A DNA stretch of 64,000 nt from Propionispora vibrioides (GTDB lineage Bacteria > Bacillota > Negativicutes > Propionisporales > Propionisporaceae). Below the pieces are notes generated by a model. That model was not told where the DNA came from. It saw only the letters and a program-made list of their open reading frames with translations, and searched no databases. Positions 39,800 through 50,123 of this stretch are shown here, one piece after another. The stretch covers positions 1 to 64,000 of the forward strand of contig NZ_FODY01000019.1 of NCBI RefSeq assembly GCF_900110485.1, written 5' to 3'. Within the stretch, counting starts at the first letter, position 1. Each line of letters starts with the position of its first letter. The translations under genes were made by a program, and so were the position numbers.

Positions 39800-40860
39800 A
39801 CGGGAAGTTGATCCTGGAAGACGGCAGTATTTTTTATGGGCACTTATTACATGATATGGTGACTACCGGTGAAGTAGTCTTTAATACAGGCATGACGGGG
39901 TATCAGGAAATTTTAACAGACCCTTCTTATTGTGGGCAGATTGTGACGCTGACCTATCCGTTGGTTGGCAATTACGGTGTGGCTGATATTTTTGAACAGG
40001 CCAGGCAGTCCTATGTACGCGGGTTTGTTATTAGTGAACTCTGTGAGGTTCCCAGCAATTGCTTGATGGAGAAAACGTTGGGAGATTACTTGGTTTCACG
40101 GAAAATCCCCTGTATTTATGGCGTAGATACACGGGCGATTACAAAACGTATCCGTTCTCACGGGACCATGAAAGGAGTTATTGCGCCGCTGACGGCGACG
40201 GAGGATGAAGTGGCGGAACTGCTGGCGCAGCCGTTAACCCGTGACGTTGTCCAAGAGGTGACTACCCGGGAAGTTTATACGATTGCCGGCAGTGGGCCGA
40301 AAGTCGTTGTCATGGACTTTGGGATTAAACGCAATATCTTAAATTCGTTGCATCATATTGGCTGCGATCTGGTGGTCGTGCCGGCGGATACACCGGTAGA
40401 AGCGATCATGGAGCTGCAGCCGGAGGGTGTGTTTCTGTCCAACGGCCCGGGCGACCCGAAGGATGTGCCTGAGGCGATCGAAACAGTAAAAGCGTTACTG
40501 GACAAAAAGCCGATGTTTGGTATTTGTCTGGGACACCAGTTGCTGGCGCTTGCCCTTGGCGCCGATACGTATAAGCTGAAATTCGGCCACCGGGGCTCCA
40601 ACCAGCCGGTTAAAAATCTGGCAATGAACCGGGTGCATATTACCTCGCAAAATCATGGGTATGCAGTAGATGAAGCATCTTTATCGGATAAGGACGTAAT
40701 CATTACGCATCGTGCAGTAAATGATGGTACGGTAGAGGGGATGAGGCATAGGAGTCTGCCGGTATTCTCGGTACAATATCATCCAGAGGCAGCTCCTGGA
40801 CCGGATGATAACACATACCTGTTTGATGAATTTTTGACGCTGCTGAACGGAGGAAAATAA
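39796..40860 (+). CDS. carA: Carbamoyl-phosphate synthase small subunit
   Basis: 354 residues, glutamine amidotransferase. Class I triad Cys in [15 protein letters not shown], plus His and Glu in [13 protein letters not shown]-terminal domain begins [20 protein letters not shown] overlap with pyrC. In the pyr operon, so probably the pyrimidine-dedicated enzyme. Confidence 0.97.
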   Translation: MNGKLILEDGSIFYGHLLHDMVTTGEVVFNTGMTGYQEILTDPSYCGQIVTLTYPLVGNYGVADIFEQARQSYVRGFVISELCEVPSNCLMEKTLGDYLVSRKIPCIYGVDTRAITKRIRSHGTMKGVIAPLTATEDEVAELLAQPLTRDVVQEVTTREVYTIAGSGPKVVVMDFGIKRNILNSLHHIGCDLVVVPADTPVEAIMELQPEGVFLSNGPGDPKDVPEAIETVKALLDKKPMFGICLGHQLLALALGADTYKLKFGHRGSNQPVKNLAMNRVHITSQNHGYAVDEASLSDKDVIITHRAVNDGTVEGMRHRSLPVFSVQYHPEAAPGPDDNTYLFDEFLTLLNGGK

Positions 40861-40861
40861 T

Positions 40862-43800
40862 ATGCCGAAGAAAACAAACTTACGTAAAGTATTGGTGATT
40901 GGGTCCGGACCAATCATTATCGGCCAGGCGGCTGAATTCGATTATGCCGGCACACAGGCTTGCCGGGCTTTGAAAGAGGAAGGCCTGGAGGTTGTACTGG
41001 TCAATAGCAATCCGGCTACGATCATGACTGATGCCAATATTGCCGACCGCGTGTATATTGAACCGCTTACGCCTGAATTTGTGGAAGAAGTCATTGCCAA
41101 GGAACGCCCCGACGGTGTACTGGCAACGCTGGGCGGTCAGGCCGGCTTGAATCTGGCGGTAAAACTGGCCGAACGGGGTGTGCTGGAAAAATATAAAGCC
41201 GAGCTGTTGGGGACATCACTGGAAGCGATCAAAAAGGCGGAAGACCGGGAATTGTTTAAATTGACGATGCAAAAGATCGGCGAGCCCATCCCGGAAAGTA
41301 CGATTGTGGAAGACATAGAGAGCGCCCAAGCCTTTGCCGATCAAATCGGTTTTCCGATTATTGTGCGTCCCGCTTATACTCTGGGGGGAACCGGTGGCGG
41401 GATTGTAAACAACACGGAAGAACTGGTTGATGTAGTAAACCGTGGTTTGAAGTACAGTATGATTGGTCAAGTGTTGATTGAACGCAGTGTGGCCGGCTGG
41501 AAGGAAATTGAGTACGAAGTCATGCGGGATGCTGCCAACAACTGCATTACCGTTTGTAATATGGAAAACTTTGATCCGGTGGGCATTCATACCGGTGACA
41601 GTATCGTTGTTGCACCTACGCAAACCTTAACCGACCATGAATATCAAATGCTGCGCAGTGCATCACTCCGGATTATCCGTGAACTGGGTATCGAAGGCGG
41701 CTGCAATGCACAGTACGCCCTGGACCCTAACAGCAGCCGCTATTATGTCATTGAGGTCAATCCCCGGGTCAGTCGGTCCAGCGCCCTGGCTTCTAAGGCT
41801 ACGGGATATCCGATTGCCAAAGTGGCTACTAAGATTGCGATAGGCTATCATTTGGATGAAATTCAAAATGCGGTAACCCAGAAGACGATGGCCTGCTTTG
41901 AGCCTACCCTGGATTACCTGGTGGTTAAATTCCCGAGATGGCCCTTTGACAAGTTTATTTTCGCCGACCGAATTCTGGGGACCCAGATGAAAGCCACCGG
42001 TGAGGTTATGTCCATCGACCGGACCTTTGAGGCGGCTTTACTGAAAGCGATCCGTTCGCTGGAAATCGGACTGCATCATGTCGGCATTCCCGAACTGGCA
42101 AAGTTGTCAACCGAAGAGATACATGCTAATTTGAGCAAAGCCAATGATGAACGGTTGTTTGTGGTGGCGGAAGCGCTGCGGCGTGGGATCGGCGTGGATG
42201 AGATTCATCGGATTACCGGGATTGACGAGTTTTTCCTGCAAAAAATACTGAATATCGTCCAAATGGAAACACGTCTGAAAGAAGAGGTCTTGGCGCCGGA
42301 ACTAATACTGAAAGCCAAAAAGATGGGCTTTGCTGATAAAACGATTGGCGGGATTAGACAGCAGCCAATTGATGAAATCAGAAAGCTGCGCAAAAGTCAG
42401 CAGATTGTTCCCTGCTACAAAATGGTGGATACCTGCGCGGCGGAATTTGAAGCGGTGACTCCCTATTACTATTCCACCTACGCCCAGGAGGATGAGGTCA
42501 GCATCACCGACCGGCGCAAAATCATTGTGCTGGGGTCCGGTCCGATCCGCATCGGACAGGGCGTAGAGTTTGATTATTGCTCGGTTCACTCTGTGTGGGC
42601 TTTACGGGAAATGGGCATTGAATCCATTATCATTAATAACAACCCGGAAACGGTAAGCACCGACTTTGATACGTCGGACAGACTGTATTTCGAACCGCTT
42701 ACCCCGGAGGATGTATTAAATATTATCGATAAAGAGGAACCGGAAGGCGTTATTGTGCAGTTTGGTGGTCAAACCGCCATTAATCTGGCCGAACCGCTGG
42801 CCAAGGCCGGCGTTAAAATCATGGGCACCAGCGTGGAAGACATCGACCGGGCCGAAGACCGGGAAAAATTTGACGAGGTACTTGAGCAAAGCGGCATACC
42901 GCGTCCGAAAGGAACTACCGTTACCAATACGGAAGATGCCATAACCGCTGCGGCAGAGATTGAGTATCCTGTAGTCGTTCGTCCGTCCTATGTACTGGGA
43001 GGACGCGCGATGGAAATTGTCTATAACGAAACCGAGCTTAGAGATTATATGGGCCGGGCGGTTAAAGCTTCGCCGGAGCATCCGGTGCTGGTAGACCGTT
43101 ATATGCAGGGGACGGAAGTGGAAGTAGATGCGATTTCCGACGGAACCGATGTCTTTATCCCGGGCATCATGGAGCATGTGGAGCGGGCAGGTGTTCACTC
43201 CGGCGATAGCATTGCCGTATATCCGACCCAAACCTTGTCGAAAAAGGTGCTGGCTACGGTTGTTAACTATACGCAGCGTCTGGCCAGAAGCCTGCGGGTT
43301 AAGGGACTTATCAATATTCAGTATGTAGTGGTTGATGAAGAGGTTTATGTGATTGAGGTAAACCCGCGCTCCAGCCGCACCATTCCTTTTCTAAGCAAGG
43401 TAACGGATATACCGATGGTTAACGTGGCTACAAGAGTGGCGATGGGGGCGACCTTGGCTTCCCTTGGCTATCAATCGGGCTTACTGCCGGCTAAACCCTA
43501 TACGGCCGTGAAGGCTCCCGTATTCTCCTTTGCCAAGATGCAGCAGGTAGATATCTCGCTGGGGCCGGAAATGAAGTCCACCGGTGAAGTTATGGGTACT
43601 GATTATCACTATGCCAGAGCGCTGTATAAGGCAATTGTGGCTGCCGGTATGAATATTCCTGAGTATGGGACCATTCTGTTCACAGTGGCTGACAAGGACA
43701 AACAGGAAGCCGGCGAACTGGCTAGAGGCTTTGCCGAATTGGGCTACAAACTGGTTTCTACGGCCGGAACGGCGAAGTATCTACAATCACTGGGGCTAGC

Positions 43801-44083
43801 GGTGGACACGGTGCAAAAAGTGCATGAACATTCAGCCGATATCATTCAGATGATCAAAACAGGAAAAATCAACATGGTGGTCAACACGATCACTCATGGC
43901 AAACAGCAGCAAAGCGACGGTTTTAAAATTCGCCGGGCAACAGTAGAGCATGCGATTCCTTGTCTGACTTCGATCGATACAGCACAGGAAGTACTGGAGG
44001 TGCTGGGCTTTATGCGGGAACGCCGGCTGATCTACGCGTTAGCTTTACAGGATTATGTGGGCGGAGGCGATGATCTTGCCTAA
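40862..44083 (+). CDS. carB: Carbamoyl-phosphate synthase large subunit
   Basis: 1073 residues with duplicated ATP-grasp halves ([22 protein letters not shown] at the start and [21 protein letters not shown] near residue 555) and the C-terminal regulatory domain with [13 protein letters not shown]. Full usual length. Starts 1 bp after the carA stop. Confidence 0.98.
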   Translation: MPKKTNLRKVLVIGSGPIIIGQAAEFDYAGTQACRALKEEGLEVVLVNSNPATIMTDANIADRVYIEPLTPEFVEEVIAKERPDGVLATLGGQAGLNLAVKLAERGVLEKYKAELLGTSLEAIKKAEDRELFKLTMQKIGEPIPESTIVEDIESAQAFADQIGFPIIVRPAYTLGGTGGGIVNNTEELVDVVNRGLKYSMIGQVLIERSVAGWKEIEYEVMRDAANNCITVCNMENFDPVGIHTGDSIVVAPTQTLTDHEYQMLRSASLRIIRELGIEGGCNAQYALDPNSSRYYVIEVNPRVSRSSALASKATGYPIAKVATKIAIGYHLDEIQNAVTQKTMACFEPTLDYLVVKFPRWPFDKFIFADRILGTQMKATGEVMSIDRTFEAALLKAIRSLEIGLHHVGIPELAKLSTEEIHANLSKANDERLFVVAEALRRGIGVDEIHRITGIDEFFLQKILNIVQMETRLKEEVLAPELILKAKKMGFADKTIGGIRQQPIDEIRKLRKSQQIVPCYKMVDTCAAEFEAVTPYYYSTYAQEDEVSITDRRKIIVLGSGPIRIGQGVEFDYCSVHSVWALREMGIESIIINNNPETVSTDFDTSDRLYFEPLTPEDVLNIIDKEEPEGVIVQFGGQTAINLAEPLAKAGVKIMGTSVEDIDRAEDREKFDEVLEQSGIPRPKGTTVTNTEDAITAAAEIEYPVVVRPSYVLGGRAMEIVYNETELRDYMGRAVKASPEHPVLVDRYMQGTEVEVDAISDGTDVFIPGIMEHVERAGVHSGDSIAVYPTQTLSKKVLATVVNYTQRLARSLRVKGLINIQYVVVDEEVYVIEVNPRSSRTIPFLSKVTDIPMVNVATRVAMGATLASLGYQSGLLPAKPYTAVKAPVFSFAKMQQVDISLGPEMKSTGEVMGTDYHYARALYKAIVAAGMNIPEYGTILFTVADKDKQEAGELARGFAELGYKLVSTAGTAKYLQSLGLAVDTVQKVHEHSADIIQMIKTGKINMVVNTITHGKQQQSDGFKIRRATVEHAIPCLTSIDTAQEVLEVLGFMRERRLIYALALQDYVGGGDDLA

Positions 44084-44843
44084 ACTGATAGTGAAGGCGA
44101 CGGTTGTCAGGCATACTAACCTAACCAGTCAGGTAAAACAGTTAGTTCTCCAGGCACCGGACATTGCCGAACAAACCGTACCGGGGCAGTTTGTGCATAT
44201 ACGGGTGGCGGATTGCTACGAACCGCTGCTCAGACGTCCGATCAGTATTTCCAATGTGGACCGGGCTAATGGAACGATCTATCTGATCTATCGTGTTGTC
44301 GGGAGAGGCACGCAGCTCCTGGCCCGTTTGAAACCCGGTGATCTGCTCAATTGCATGGGGCCATTGGGCAACGGCTTTACTTTACAAGGGGAACGGCCGT
44401 TGCTGGTTGGTGGAGGCATGGGGCTGGCGCCATTGGTTTATCTGGCGGCTACCCTGTGTCCTAATCCGGTAACGGTGCTTATGGGCGGCCGGACAGAACA
44501 GGAGATGTTTTGGACCGGTATCTTCAAAAGCTTGTGCGAAAACCTTCATATTACCACCGACGACGGCAGTCTGGGACAGCGCGGCATAACACTGGATTTA
44601 TTGCCGGAACTGCTGAAAAGTAAGTCCTTCGATATGATCTATACCTGTGGGCCAAGCCGGATGATGGCCGGTGTGGTAAACTATGCCGCGACCTACGAAA
44701 TTCCCTGCCAGGTCTCGCTGGAGGAATATATGGCCTGCGGTGTCGGGGCCTGCCTGTCCTGCACCTGTGAAGCCACGAACGGTCCCAGAAAGAAGACCTG
44801 TACGGAAGGTCCTGTTTTCTGGTCGGGGGAGGTTGTTCTATGA
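44070..44843 (+). CDS. pyrK: Dihydroorotate dehydrogenase electron-transfer subunit
   Basis: 257 residues. FAD domain with [13 protein letters not shown] domain with [15 protein letters not shown], and a C-terminal 2Fe-2S site [18 protein letters not shown] then [10 protein letters not shown]. It couples PyrD to NAD+. ATG 44070 follows GGCGGAGG within the end of carB (14-bp overlap). Confidence 0.95.
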   Translation: MILPKLIVKATVVRHTNLTSQVKQLVLQAPDIAEQTVPGQFVHIRVADCYEPLLRRPISISNVDRANGTIYLIYRVVGRGTQLLARLKPGDLLNCMGPLGNGFTLQGERPLLVGGGMGLAPLVYLAATLCPNPVTVLMGGRTEQEMFWTGIFKSLCENLHITTDDGSLGQRGITLDLLPELLKSKSFDMIYTCGPSRMMAGVVNYAATYEIPCQVSLEEYMACGVGACLSCTCEATNGPRKKTCTEGPVFWSGEVVL

Positions 44844-45763
44844 GCAAGCCTGAGCATATGTTACAAACTGAAGTGGCCGGAATAAGGATGAAGAATCCGG
44901 TAATGGCTGCATCAGGCACCTTTGGTTTTGGGGTAGAGTACCGGGAATTTCTTGATTTAAACCAAATCGGTGCCATTGTGGTCAAAGGTACAACTTTGAA
45001 GCCACGGGCCGGCAATTGCGGCCGGCGGATTGCGGAGACGCCGGCAGGGATGCTTAACGCAATCGGGTTGGAGAATCCCGGGGTGGAAGCATTAATTGAT
45101 AATATTTTACCAACGCTGCGAGAGTATGATGTTCCGGTGCTTGTCAATATTTCCGGCAATACGGTGGAAGAATACGGCGAGTTGGCTAAACGCCTGGATA
45201 AAACAGGCATTGCCGGTATTGAGATTAATATATCCTGTCCCAATGTAAAAGAGGGGGGGATTGCGTTCGGAACAAACTGTGACAGTGCAGCGTCTGTAGT
45301 AAAAACTGTGAAGGCGAATACGGCTTTGCCGGTTATAACCAAGTTGTCACCCAATGTCACCGATATTGTGGCTATGGCGTTGGCTGTAGAGGCCGCCGGT
45401 TCCGATGCTATCTCGCTAATCAATACTCTGGTGGGGATGGCGGTGGATATTCATAGCTGGCGTCCTGTACTGGGCAATGTAGTGGGCGGCCTTTCCGGGC
45501 CGGCAGTCAAACCGGTGGCACTTCGGATGGTCTGGCAAGTTTGTCAGGCGGTAAAGATTCCGGTCATTGGCATGGGCGGTATCATGACGGCGGAGGACGC
45601 CATTGAGTTTATGCTTGCCGGGGCTAGTGCCGTCATGGTGGGAACGGCAAATTTTGTTGATCCGCAGACGATAGAAAAAGTGGTAACCGGACTGGAAGAA
45701 TATGTAGTGAAACGTGATTTGAGCTGCATACAGGATGTTGTGGGAAAACTGAAGGTAAACTAA
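44840..45763 (+). CDS. pyrD: Dihydroorotate dehydrogenase B catalytic subunit
   Basis: 307-residue FMN barrel. [26 protein letters not shown] and catalytic Cys in [12 protein letters not shown] define the class 1B NAD-linked enzyme, which needs PyrK. ATGA overlap with pyrK. Ends [11 protein letters not shown]. Confidence 0.96.
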   Translation: MSKPEHMLQTEVAGIRMKNPVMAASGTFGFGVEYREFLDLNQIGAIVVKGTTLKPRAGNCGRRIAETPAGMLNAIGLENPGVEALIDNILPTLREYDVPVLVNISGNTVEEYGELAKRLDKTGIAGIEINISCPNVKEGGIAFGTNCDSAASVVKTVKANTALPVITKLSPNVTDIVAMALAVEAAGSDAISLINTLVGMAVDIHSWRPVLGNVVGGLSGPAVKPVALRMVWQVCQAVKIPVIGMGGIMTAEDAIEFMLAGASAVMVGTANFVDPQTIEKVVTGLEEYVVKRDLSCIQDVVGKLKVN

Positions 45764-45785
45764 CCGGTAGGGGAGTGACGCGCCA

Positions 45786-46502
45786 TTGGCGGGAGATAAG
45801 CGATTAATCGTGGCACTGGATGTGCCGGATATGGGCCAGGCCAGAAATTTGGTAGAAAAACTGGGTGATTCCGTAAGCTATTATAAAGTGGGAATGGAGC
45901 TTTACTACAGTACCGGCAGAGAGGTTATTGCCTATTTGCGCAGTCTGAATAAAGACGTATTCCTGGACTTAAAGCTGCACGACATACCAAACACGGTGGC
46001 GCAGAGCCTGAGGGTACTAACCGAACTTGGCGCTTCCATGCTGAATATTCACGCTTCCGGCGGCTTGGCTATGATGAAGGCAGCCAGCCAGGCAGTGGCG
46101 AATAAGGCGGATCAGTTGGGAATTTCCCGGCCTGCGTTAATTGCCGTTACCGTATTGACCAGTATCGATGCTGCAGACTGGGCTAATTTGCGGCATGATA
46201 TGAGTATTAAAGAGCATGTTGTACATTTGGCAAAACTGGCACAGTCTGCCGGAATTGACGGTGTGGTCGCTTCACCACAGGAAGCGGAAGCCATCCGTGC
46301 AGCTTGTGGCGAGAAGTTCATCATCGTAACTCCGGGGGTTAGACCGCAGGGCGCGGCTATCAACGATCAGAGCCGGATTGCTACACCGCTGGAGGCCTTG
46401 AAAAAAGGCGCCCACCATCTGGTTATAGGGCGTCCCATTACGGCAGCTGCTGATCCACGGACTGCTGCTCTGGAAATTCGAAAAGAGATGGAGGCTGTCT
46501 AA
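45786..46502 (+). CDS. pyrF: Orotidine 5'-phosphate decarboxylase
   Basis: 238 residues. LIVALDVPDMGQA, catalytic KDVFLDLKLHDIPNTV and late ITPGVRPQGA-type region (IVTPGVRPQG). TTG start after GGGGAG. Last step to UMP. It belongs to the same superfamily as hexulose-phosphate synthase, but the DxKxxD pattern with LKLHDIPNTV is that of PyrF. Confidence 0.96.
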   Translation: MAGDKRLIVALDVPDMGQARNLVEKLGDSVSYYKVGMELYYSTGREVIAYLRSLNKDVFLDLKLHDIPNTVAQSLRVLTELGASMLNIHASGGLAMMKAASQAVANKADQLGISRPALIAVTVLTSIDAADWANLRHDMSIKEHVVHLAKLAQSAGIDGVVASPQEAEAIRAACGEKFIIVTPGVRPQGAAINDQSRIATPLEALKKGAHHLVIGRPITAAADPRTAALEIRKEMEAV

Positions 46503-46503
46503 G

Positions 46504-47076
46504 ATGAATGAAGCAGAGGTAAGACAGTTATTTGTTGATTCAGGGGCTATTATGGAAGGGCACTTTTTACTGACCTCCGGCTTACATAGCCCTTTGTATG
46601 TAGAAAAATTTCAAGTCTTGCAATATCCGGAATATACGGCGAAACTGTGCGCCGCGCTGGCGGCAAGATTTGTGAATGATCATATCGGACTGGTTGTCGG
46701 ACCGGTAACGGGCGGCATTTTATTGGCCCATGAGGTCGGGAAAAACTTGGGGACCCGGGCTATTTTTACGGAAAGAGAAAATGGGAATATGACACTTCGC
46801 CGGGGGTTTACCATCAAACCAGGTGAACGTGTGCTTATTGTGGAAGATATCGTAACCACCGGCGGTTCGGTGGATGAAGTTATTTCTGTAGTTCGTCAGC
46901 AGGGCGGCATACCGGCAGCAGTCGGTATGCTGGTTGACAGAAGCGGTGGCAAGGTGGATTTTGGGATACCGTCGCAGGCCCTGCTGCATCTGACAGTGGA
47001 CACCTATACGACGGAACAATGTCCTCTTTGTGCGGCGGGAAAACCCTTTACCAAAAGGGGAAGCCGCAAATTGTAA
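46504..47076 (+). CDS. pyrE: Orotate phosphoribosyltransferase
   Basis: 190 residues. PRPP loop VLIVEDIVTTGGSVDEVI and LTSGLHSPLYVEKFQVLQYP. The C-terminus has CPLCAAGKPFTKRGS with a Cys pair, as in many Firmicute PyrE. Starts 1 bp after pyrF; ends the operon. Confidence 0.96.
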   Translation: MNEAEVRQLFVDSGAIMEGHFLLTSGLHSPLYVEKFQVLQYPEYTAKLCAALAARFVNDHIGLVVGPVTGGILLAHEVGKNLGTRAIFTERENGNMTLRRGFTIKPGERVLIVEDIVTTGGSVDEVISVVRQQGGIPAAVGMLVDRSGGKVDFGIPSQALLHLTVDTYTTEQCPLCAAGKPFTKRGSRKL

Positions 47077-47080
47077 GGAT

Positions 47081-47130
47081 AAATTGTCCTCCCTGGTATA
47101 GTTGAAATAGCAGAGAGGACAATTTAGTTT
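47081..47130 (+). terminator. Terminator of the pyr operon
   Basis: AAATTGTCCTC (47081-47091) and GAGGACAATTT (47115-47125) with a long loop, then agttt. Confidence 0.65.
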
Positions 47131-47138
47131 AAAGAGGA

Positions 47139-47167
47139 TTGAGTTTTTTTCCAGCATATGATATGAT
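47139..47167 (+). promoter_or_regulatory. Promoter of tRNA-Asp (first copy)
   Basis: TTGAGT (47139-47144), 17 nt, TATGAT (47162-47167). Confidence 0.6.
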
Positions 47168-47195
47168 GAGTATTGCAGTTGTTACAACTGTGCTT

Positions 47196-47271
47196 GGCCC
47201 GGTGGTGTAGTGGTTAACATGCCGCCCTGTCACGGCGGAGATCGAGGGTTCAAGTCCCTTCCGGGTCGCCA
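47196..47271 (+). tRNA. tRNA-Asp (GTC), copy 1
   Basis: 76 nt, acceptor GGCCCGG/CCGGGTC, anticodon loop CTGTCAC (GTC), CCA encoded. Identical to the tRNA at 63498-63573. Confidence 0.95.
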
Positions 47272-47308
47272 CGCTATCATTTCTAATAATTTAAACAAAA
47301 AAACATGC

Positions 47309-47337
47309 TTGACATAATTAAAACAATATAGTAAAAT
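47309..47337 (+). promoter_or_regulatory. Promoter of the tRNA-Gly/tRNA-Trp pair
   Basis: TTGACA (47309-47314), 17 nt, TAAAAT (47332-47337), 28 bp before tRNA-Gly. Confidence 0.75.
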
Positions 47338-47364
47338 TATATGCGTGGTAAGGAAATAAAACCT

Positions 47365-47439
47365 GCGGAAGTAGCTCAGTGGTAGAGCATCGCCTTGCCA
47401 AGGCGAGGGTCGCGAGTTCGAATCTCGTTTTCCGCTCCA
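47365..47439 (+). tRNA. tRNA-Gly (GCC), copy 1
   Basis: 75 nt, 5' GCGGAAG with 3' TTTCCGC, anticodon loop TTGCCAA (GCC), CCA encoded. Identical to 63666-63740. Confidence 0.95.
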
Positions 47440-47444
47440 TATCT

Positions 47445-47520
47445 AGGGGTATAGCTCAATTGGTAGAGTAGCGGTCTCCAAAACCGTTGGTTGAGGGTTC
47501 AAGTCCTTCTGCCCCTGCCA
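47445..47520 (+). tRNA. tRNA-Trp (CCA)
   Basis: 76 nt, acceptor AGGGGTA/TGCCCCT, anticodon loop CTCCAAA (CCA), CCA end encoded. Confidence 0.95.
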
Positions 47521-47531
47521 GAAAACACAAG

Positions 47532-47565
47532 GCTCTCAGCGATTTGCTGAGAGCTATTTAATTTC
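47532..47565 (+). terminator. Terminator after tRNA-Trp
   Basis: GCTCTCAGC (47532-47540), loop GATTT, GCTGAGAGC (47546-47554), then tatttaattt. Confidence 0.75.
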
Positions 47566-47612
47566 ATGGGGCAAATAATGGGGTAATCTTTCGTTATTAG
47601 TTCCAAGTTGTG

Positions 47613-47643
47613 GATTGCGAGTTCGAATCTCGTTGTCCGTTCC
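47613..47643 (+). pseudogene. 3' tRNA fragment (tRNA-Gly-like remnant)
   Basis: GATTGCGAGTTCGAATCTCG then TTGTCCGTTCCA reproduces the T-arm, acceptor 3' strand and CCA of the nearby tRNA-Gly (GCGAGTTCGAATCTCGTTTT then CCGCTCCA) with few changes, but no 5' half precedes it. Such 3' ends are typical leftovers of integration at tRNA genes or partial duplication. Confidence 0.65.
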
Positions 47644-47694
47644 AGTAACACTAAAGCCTTCTAGCAAATCGCTAGAAGGCTTTAGTGTTACTGG
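47642..47694 (+). terminator. 24-bp perfect hairpin after the tRNA fragment
   Basis: 47642-47665 and 47671-47694 are perfect inverted copies (CCAGTAACACTAAAGCC outer part) with loop AAATC. It begins in the CCA of the tRNA remnant. No T-run follows. The loop is complementary to the loop (GATTT) of the hairpin at 47532-47554. Confidence 0.6.
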
Positions 47695-47766
47695 GGGAGT
47701 ATCTATGCAGCAATATCGGGGTTTGTATCCTCTGTTATACGAGCATTTTATGGTTATATCATTAAA

Positions 47767-48624
47767 TTATTTAATGAAGTCTTGGGTCACATACACTTTG
47801 CCCTGACTGTCATAAGCCACACCAATACCGACTGTAGTGTAATTGGAGTTTAATATATTTGCCCGATGGCCTGAACTATTCATGAAAGCAGTTTCAGCAG
47901 CCTCAACACTAGTATTCTCTGCAATATTTTCACCTGCCGCGGTATAAGAGATGCCGGCTGCTTTTAAACGGTCAGTAACTGTTTTTCCATCGGGATTGGT
48001 ATGTGAAAAGAAGCTGCGGGTGACCATATCTTGTGAGTGGCTCCGTGCTACTGCGGTTAATGCGGAACTTACTTTTAAATCCGCCAAACCGTTTGCTTTT
48101 CGATCGGCATTCATAAGCTGGACAGCCTGCTGTTCAGCAGCGCTGACAGAGGTCGTTGCTGTTGACGTTCCTGTCGTTCCGGACGAACTTCCGCTATTGG
48201 TTTTAGGACTAACAGCACTTGGAGAATTGTTTTTCGAGTCGTTTACTTTGGTAACGGAGCTAATGTTCCATTGCGTTTTATTGTTATTCAATTGCAAAAC
48301 AACATTATAAATACTATGTTGGTGATTAACTGAAACAATTGCCTGTGTAGCCGATTTCTTGACCAAGGAGAATGTATCTGTTTTGGCATTGAAACCCAGC
48401 TTATTGGCCGAAGCTTTCACTACCTGCAGCGGATCCTGCGCGACGCTGCTCGCGGTTTGGTTTTGGCTGCTTTGTATTACGGAATTACTTGTTTTTGCCG
48501 TATTATAAAAAATTTGCTGTTGTGAATTGGCTGCATAGACCGGTAATGTTGATGCCGTCATCATGTATAATCCCAAAGTTGTACTCAATAATCCAAGGGT
48601 TACATTGTGGTGCAAGTTCTTCAA
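47767..48624 (-). CDS. Secreted CAP-domain (SCP-like) protein
   Basis: 285 residues. Signal peptide (MKNLHHNVTLGLLSTTLGLYMMTASTLPVYA), an N-terminal region with a small mixed domain (about 60-135), a Ser/Thr/Gly-rich linker (TNSGSSSGTTGTSTATTSVS), and a C-terminal CAP domain (about 170-285) with LMNADRKANGLADLKVSSAL, RSHSQDMVTRSFFSHTNPDG and SGHRANILNSNYTTVGIGVAY. It resembles YkwD-type proteins. TTG start at 48624 with GGAGG 8 nt upstream; an ATG five codons earlier overlaps that RBS. Confidence 0.85.
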   Translation of the reverse strand: MKNLHHNVTLGLLSTTLGLYMMTASTLPVYAANSQQQIFYNTAKTSNSVIQSSQNQTASSVAQDPLQVVKASANKLGFNAKTDTFSLVKKSATQAIVSVNHQHSIYNVVLQLNNNKTQWNISSVTKVNDSKNNSPSAVSPKTNSGSSSGTTGTSTATTSVSAAEQQAVQLMNADRKANGLADLKVSSALTAVARSHSQDMVTRSFFSHTNPDGKTVTDRLKAAGISYTAAGENIAENTSVEAAETAFMNSSGHRANILNSNYTTVGIGVAYDSQGKVYVTQDFIK

Positions 48625-49102
48625 TATAGTCGCCTCCATATTAAATATTATAAGAAATACGTGGACAGCATTTCTTATGTTCCTACAATACAGGTTAATT
48701 CTTAAAAACTTCTTAATAAGCATGGTGAAATATTTGGTAGTTGCTTTTTTGCGGAAAACCTTACAGAATTCTGCAGAGGTTTTCGATATGGCTAGATACA
48801 AAATTTCTATATTATAATTTTAGTCTTCCAAATGCTGCTTTTCCAGACTACAGTATGGCAAGACCGTGAAACCATTCATTTCAAACAGTTAGCAATTCTC
48901 TACACCTTGGCTTTGATTTGGGTTGGTTTGCCGGGACGATCGATTTATTGGGTGTGTTCCTTTCTTACCTGTTTCAGGCAGGAAATTTACGTTGAACGAG
49001 GAATAACTCTGTGTATTTTCAAATCGTACTAGCCTTGTTTAGCATATTGAGCATGGTGTGCTGGTGAATTTATAAATAATGAAAAAGGGCGGTAGAAAGT
49101 TT
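48625..49102. other. 478-bp gap between divergent CAP and DeoR genes
   Basis: Holds the promoters for both genes; no hexamer pair stands out. A weak, partly coding-looking stretch (LHLGFDLGWFAGTIDLLGVF in one frame, about 48895-48980, no start) may be a gene remnant. No terminator or repeat was seen. Confidence 0.3.
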
Positions 49103-49849
49103 ATGCTGAAGGAAGAACGACAGAAGCAGCTATTGAATGTGCTGTACGCTGAAGGCAAAGTCATGGTAGATGATTTGTCTGCAAAATTTAGCACATCGCG
49201 CGATACGATTCGGCGGGATTTGAATGAGCTGGAGGAGCAGGGGATTCTAAAACGTGTCTATGGTGGCGCTATCCCGCAAAAGATGATTGCGCCGAGTTTT
49301 GATGGCAAGAAGAATGTGGAAACGGATGAAAAATATCTAATTGCCCAAAGAGCGTTAAGTCTACTCAAGCCGGATTCGCTTATTGCAATTGACGGCGGTA
49401 CAACAAATGTCCTTTTTGCTTCACTTATGCCGCTTTCTACCTCCTTGCGCGTGGTAACGAACAGTTTTCCGGTTGTGGAAGAGCTTAGAAAACGACCGCG
49501 GATTGAAGTCATTTTTTTGGGTGGACGTTATAATAAAGATTCTTATACGACGGTAGGCGAAACGGCCTTGCGGCAATTGGAAGATTATCATTTTGACCAG
49601 TGCTTTTTAGGGGTTTATGCCTTAGATAGCAAGGTTGGTGCCTCTGTGCCACATCCGTACGAAGATGAGGCGGCAGTTAAGCAACTAATGGTGGCGAACA
49701 GCGCAGAAGTTAATCTCATGTGTGCTGCTTCGAAGCTTAGACGCATTTCTAACTATGTTATTTGTCCGTTAGAGTCAATAGACCGTATTATCTGTGGACA
49801 TTCTGTGGAACAAAAAATAAGGCAGGAATTTCAAAATAAGATTTATTAA
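49103..49849 (+). CDS. DeoR-family sugar-phosphate-responsive repressor
   Basis: 248 residues. N-terminal HTH with DDLSAKFSTSRDTIRRDLNELEEQGILKRVYGGA (about 15-50), the DeoR signature, and a C-terminal sugar-phosphate sensor domain with IAIDGGTTNVLFASLM and FLGGRYNKDSYTTVGETA. Likely controls the downstream sugar cluster in response to a phosphorylated intermediate. Start at 49103 by homology in length; an ATG eight codons earlier has no RBS. A terminator follows at 49900-49933. Confidence 0.9.
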   Translation: MLKEERQKQLLNVLYAEGKVMVDDLSAKFSTSRDTIRRDLNELEEQGILKRVYGGAIPQKMIAPSFDGKKNVETDEKYLIAQRALSLLKPDSLIAIDGGTTNVLFASLMPLSTSLRVVTNSFPVVEELRKRPRIEVIFLGGRYNKDSYTTVGETALRQLEDYHFDQCFLGVYALDSKVGASVPHPYEDEAAVKQLMVANSAEVNLMCAASKLRRISNYVICPLESIDRIICGHSVEQKIRQEFQNKIY

Positions 49850-49899
49850 GCAAAACGATGTATTTTTAAAATTAAGCAGTACTTTATGCATGATGCAAG

Positions 49900-49933
49900 C
49901 CTCGCAGTTTATGTGAGGTTTTCTTTTTTTTTT
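49900..49933 (+). terminator. Terminator after deoR-type gene
   Basis: CCTCGCA (49900-49906) and TGTGAGG (49912-49918) followed by TTTTCTTTTTTTTT. Confidence 0.85.
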
Positions 49934-50123
49934 GAGGGATGTGGAGAGGCATAAGCTGGTCAGATCTTCTGATTCAGTCGTATATTTTGTCATCCATAGT
50001 AAAAAATGATGTACACCTTTACAAACATGCATAAACAAGCATAACTTGTGCTTGATATGCAATATTCAGAAAACTATAATACAAATATGGACTTGATAAA
50101 GAAGTTGTGAAGGGAGAGATCTT

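Noticed and set aside
45786-46502. pyrF as the missing hexulose-6-phosphate synthase for hxlB
   Set aside because: It has the OMP decarboxylase signature and sits inside the pyr operon; it only shares the superfamily.
48832-49032. 66-codon open frame between the CAP and DeoR genes
   Set aside because: No RBS, no recognisable features, and another frame of the same stretch looks equally coding-like.
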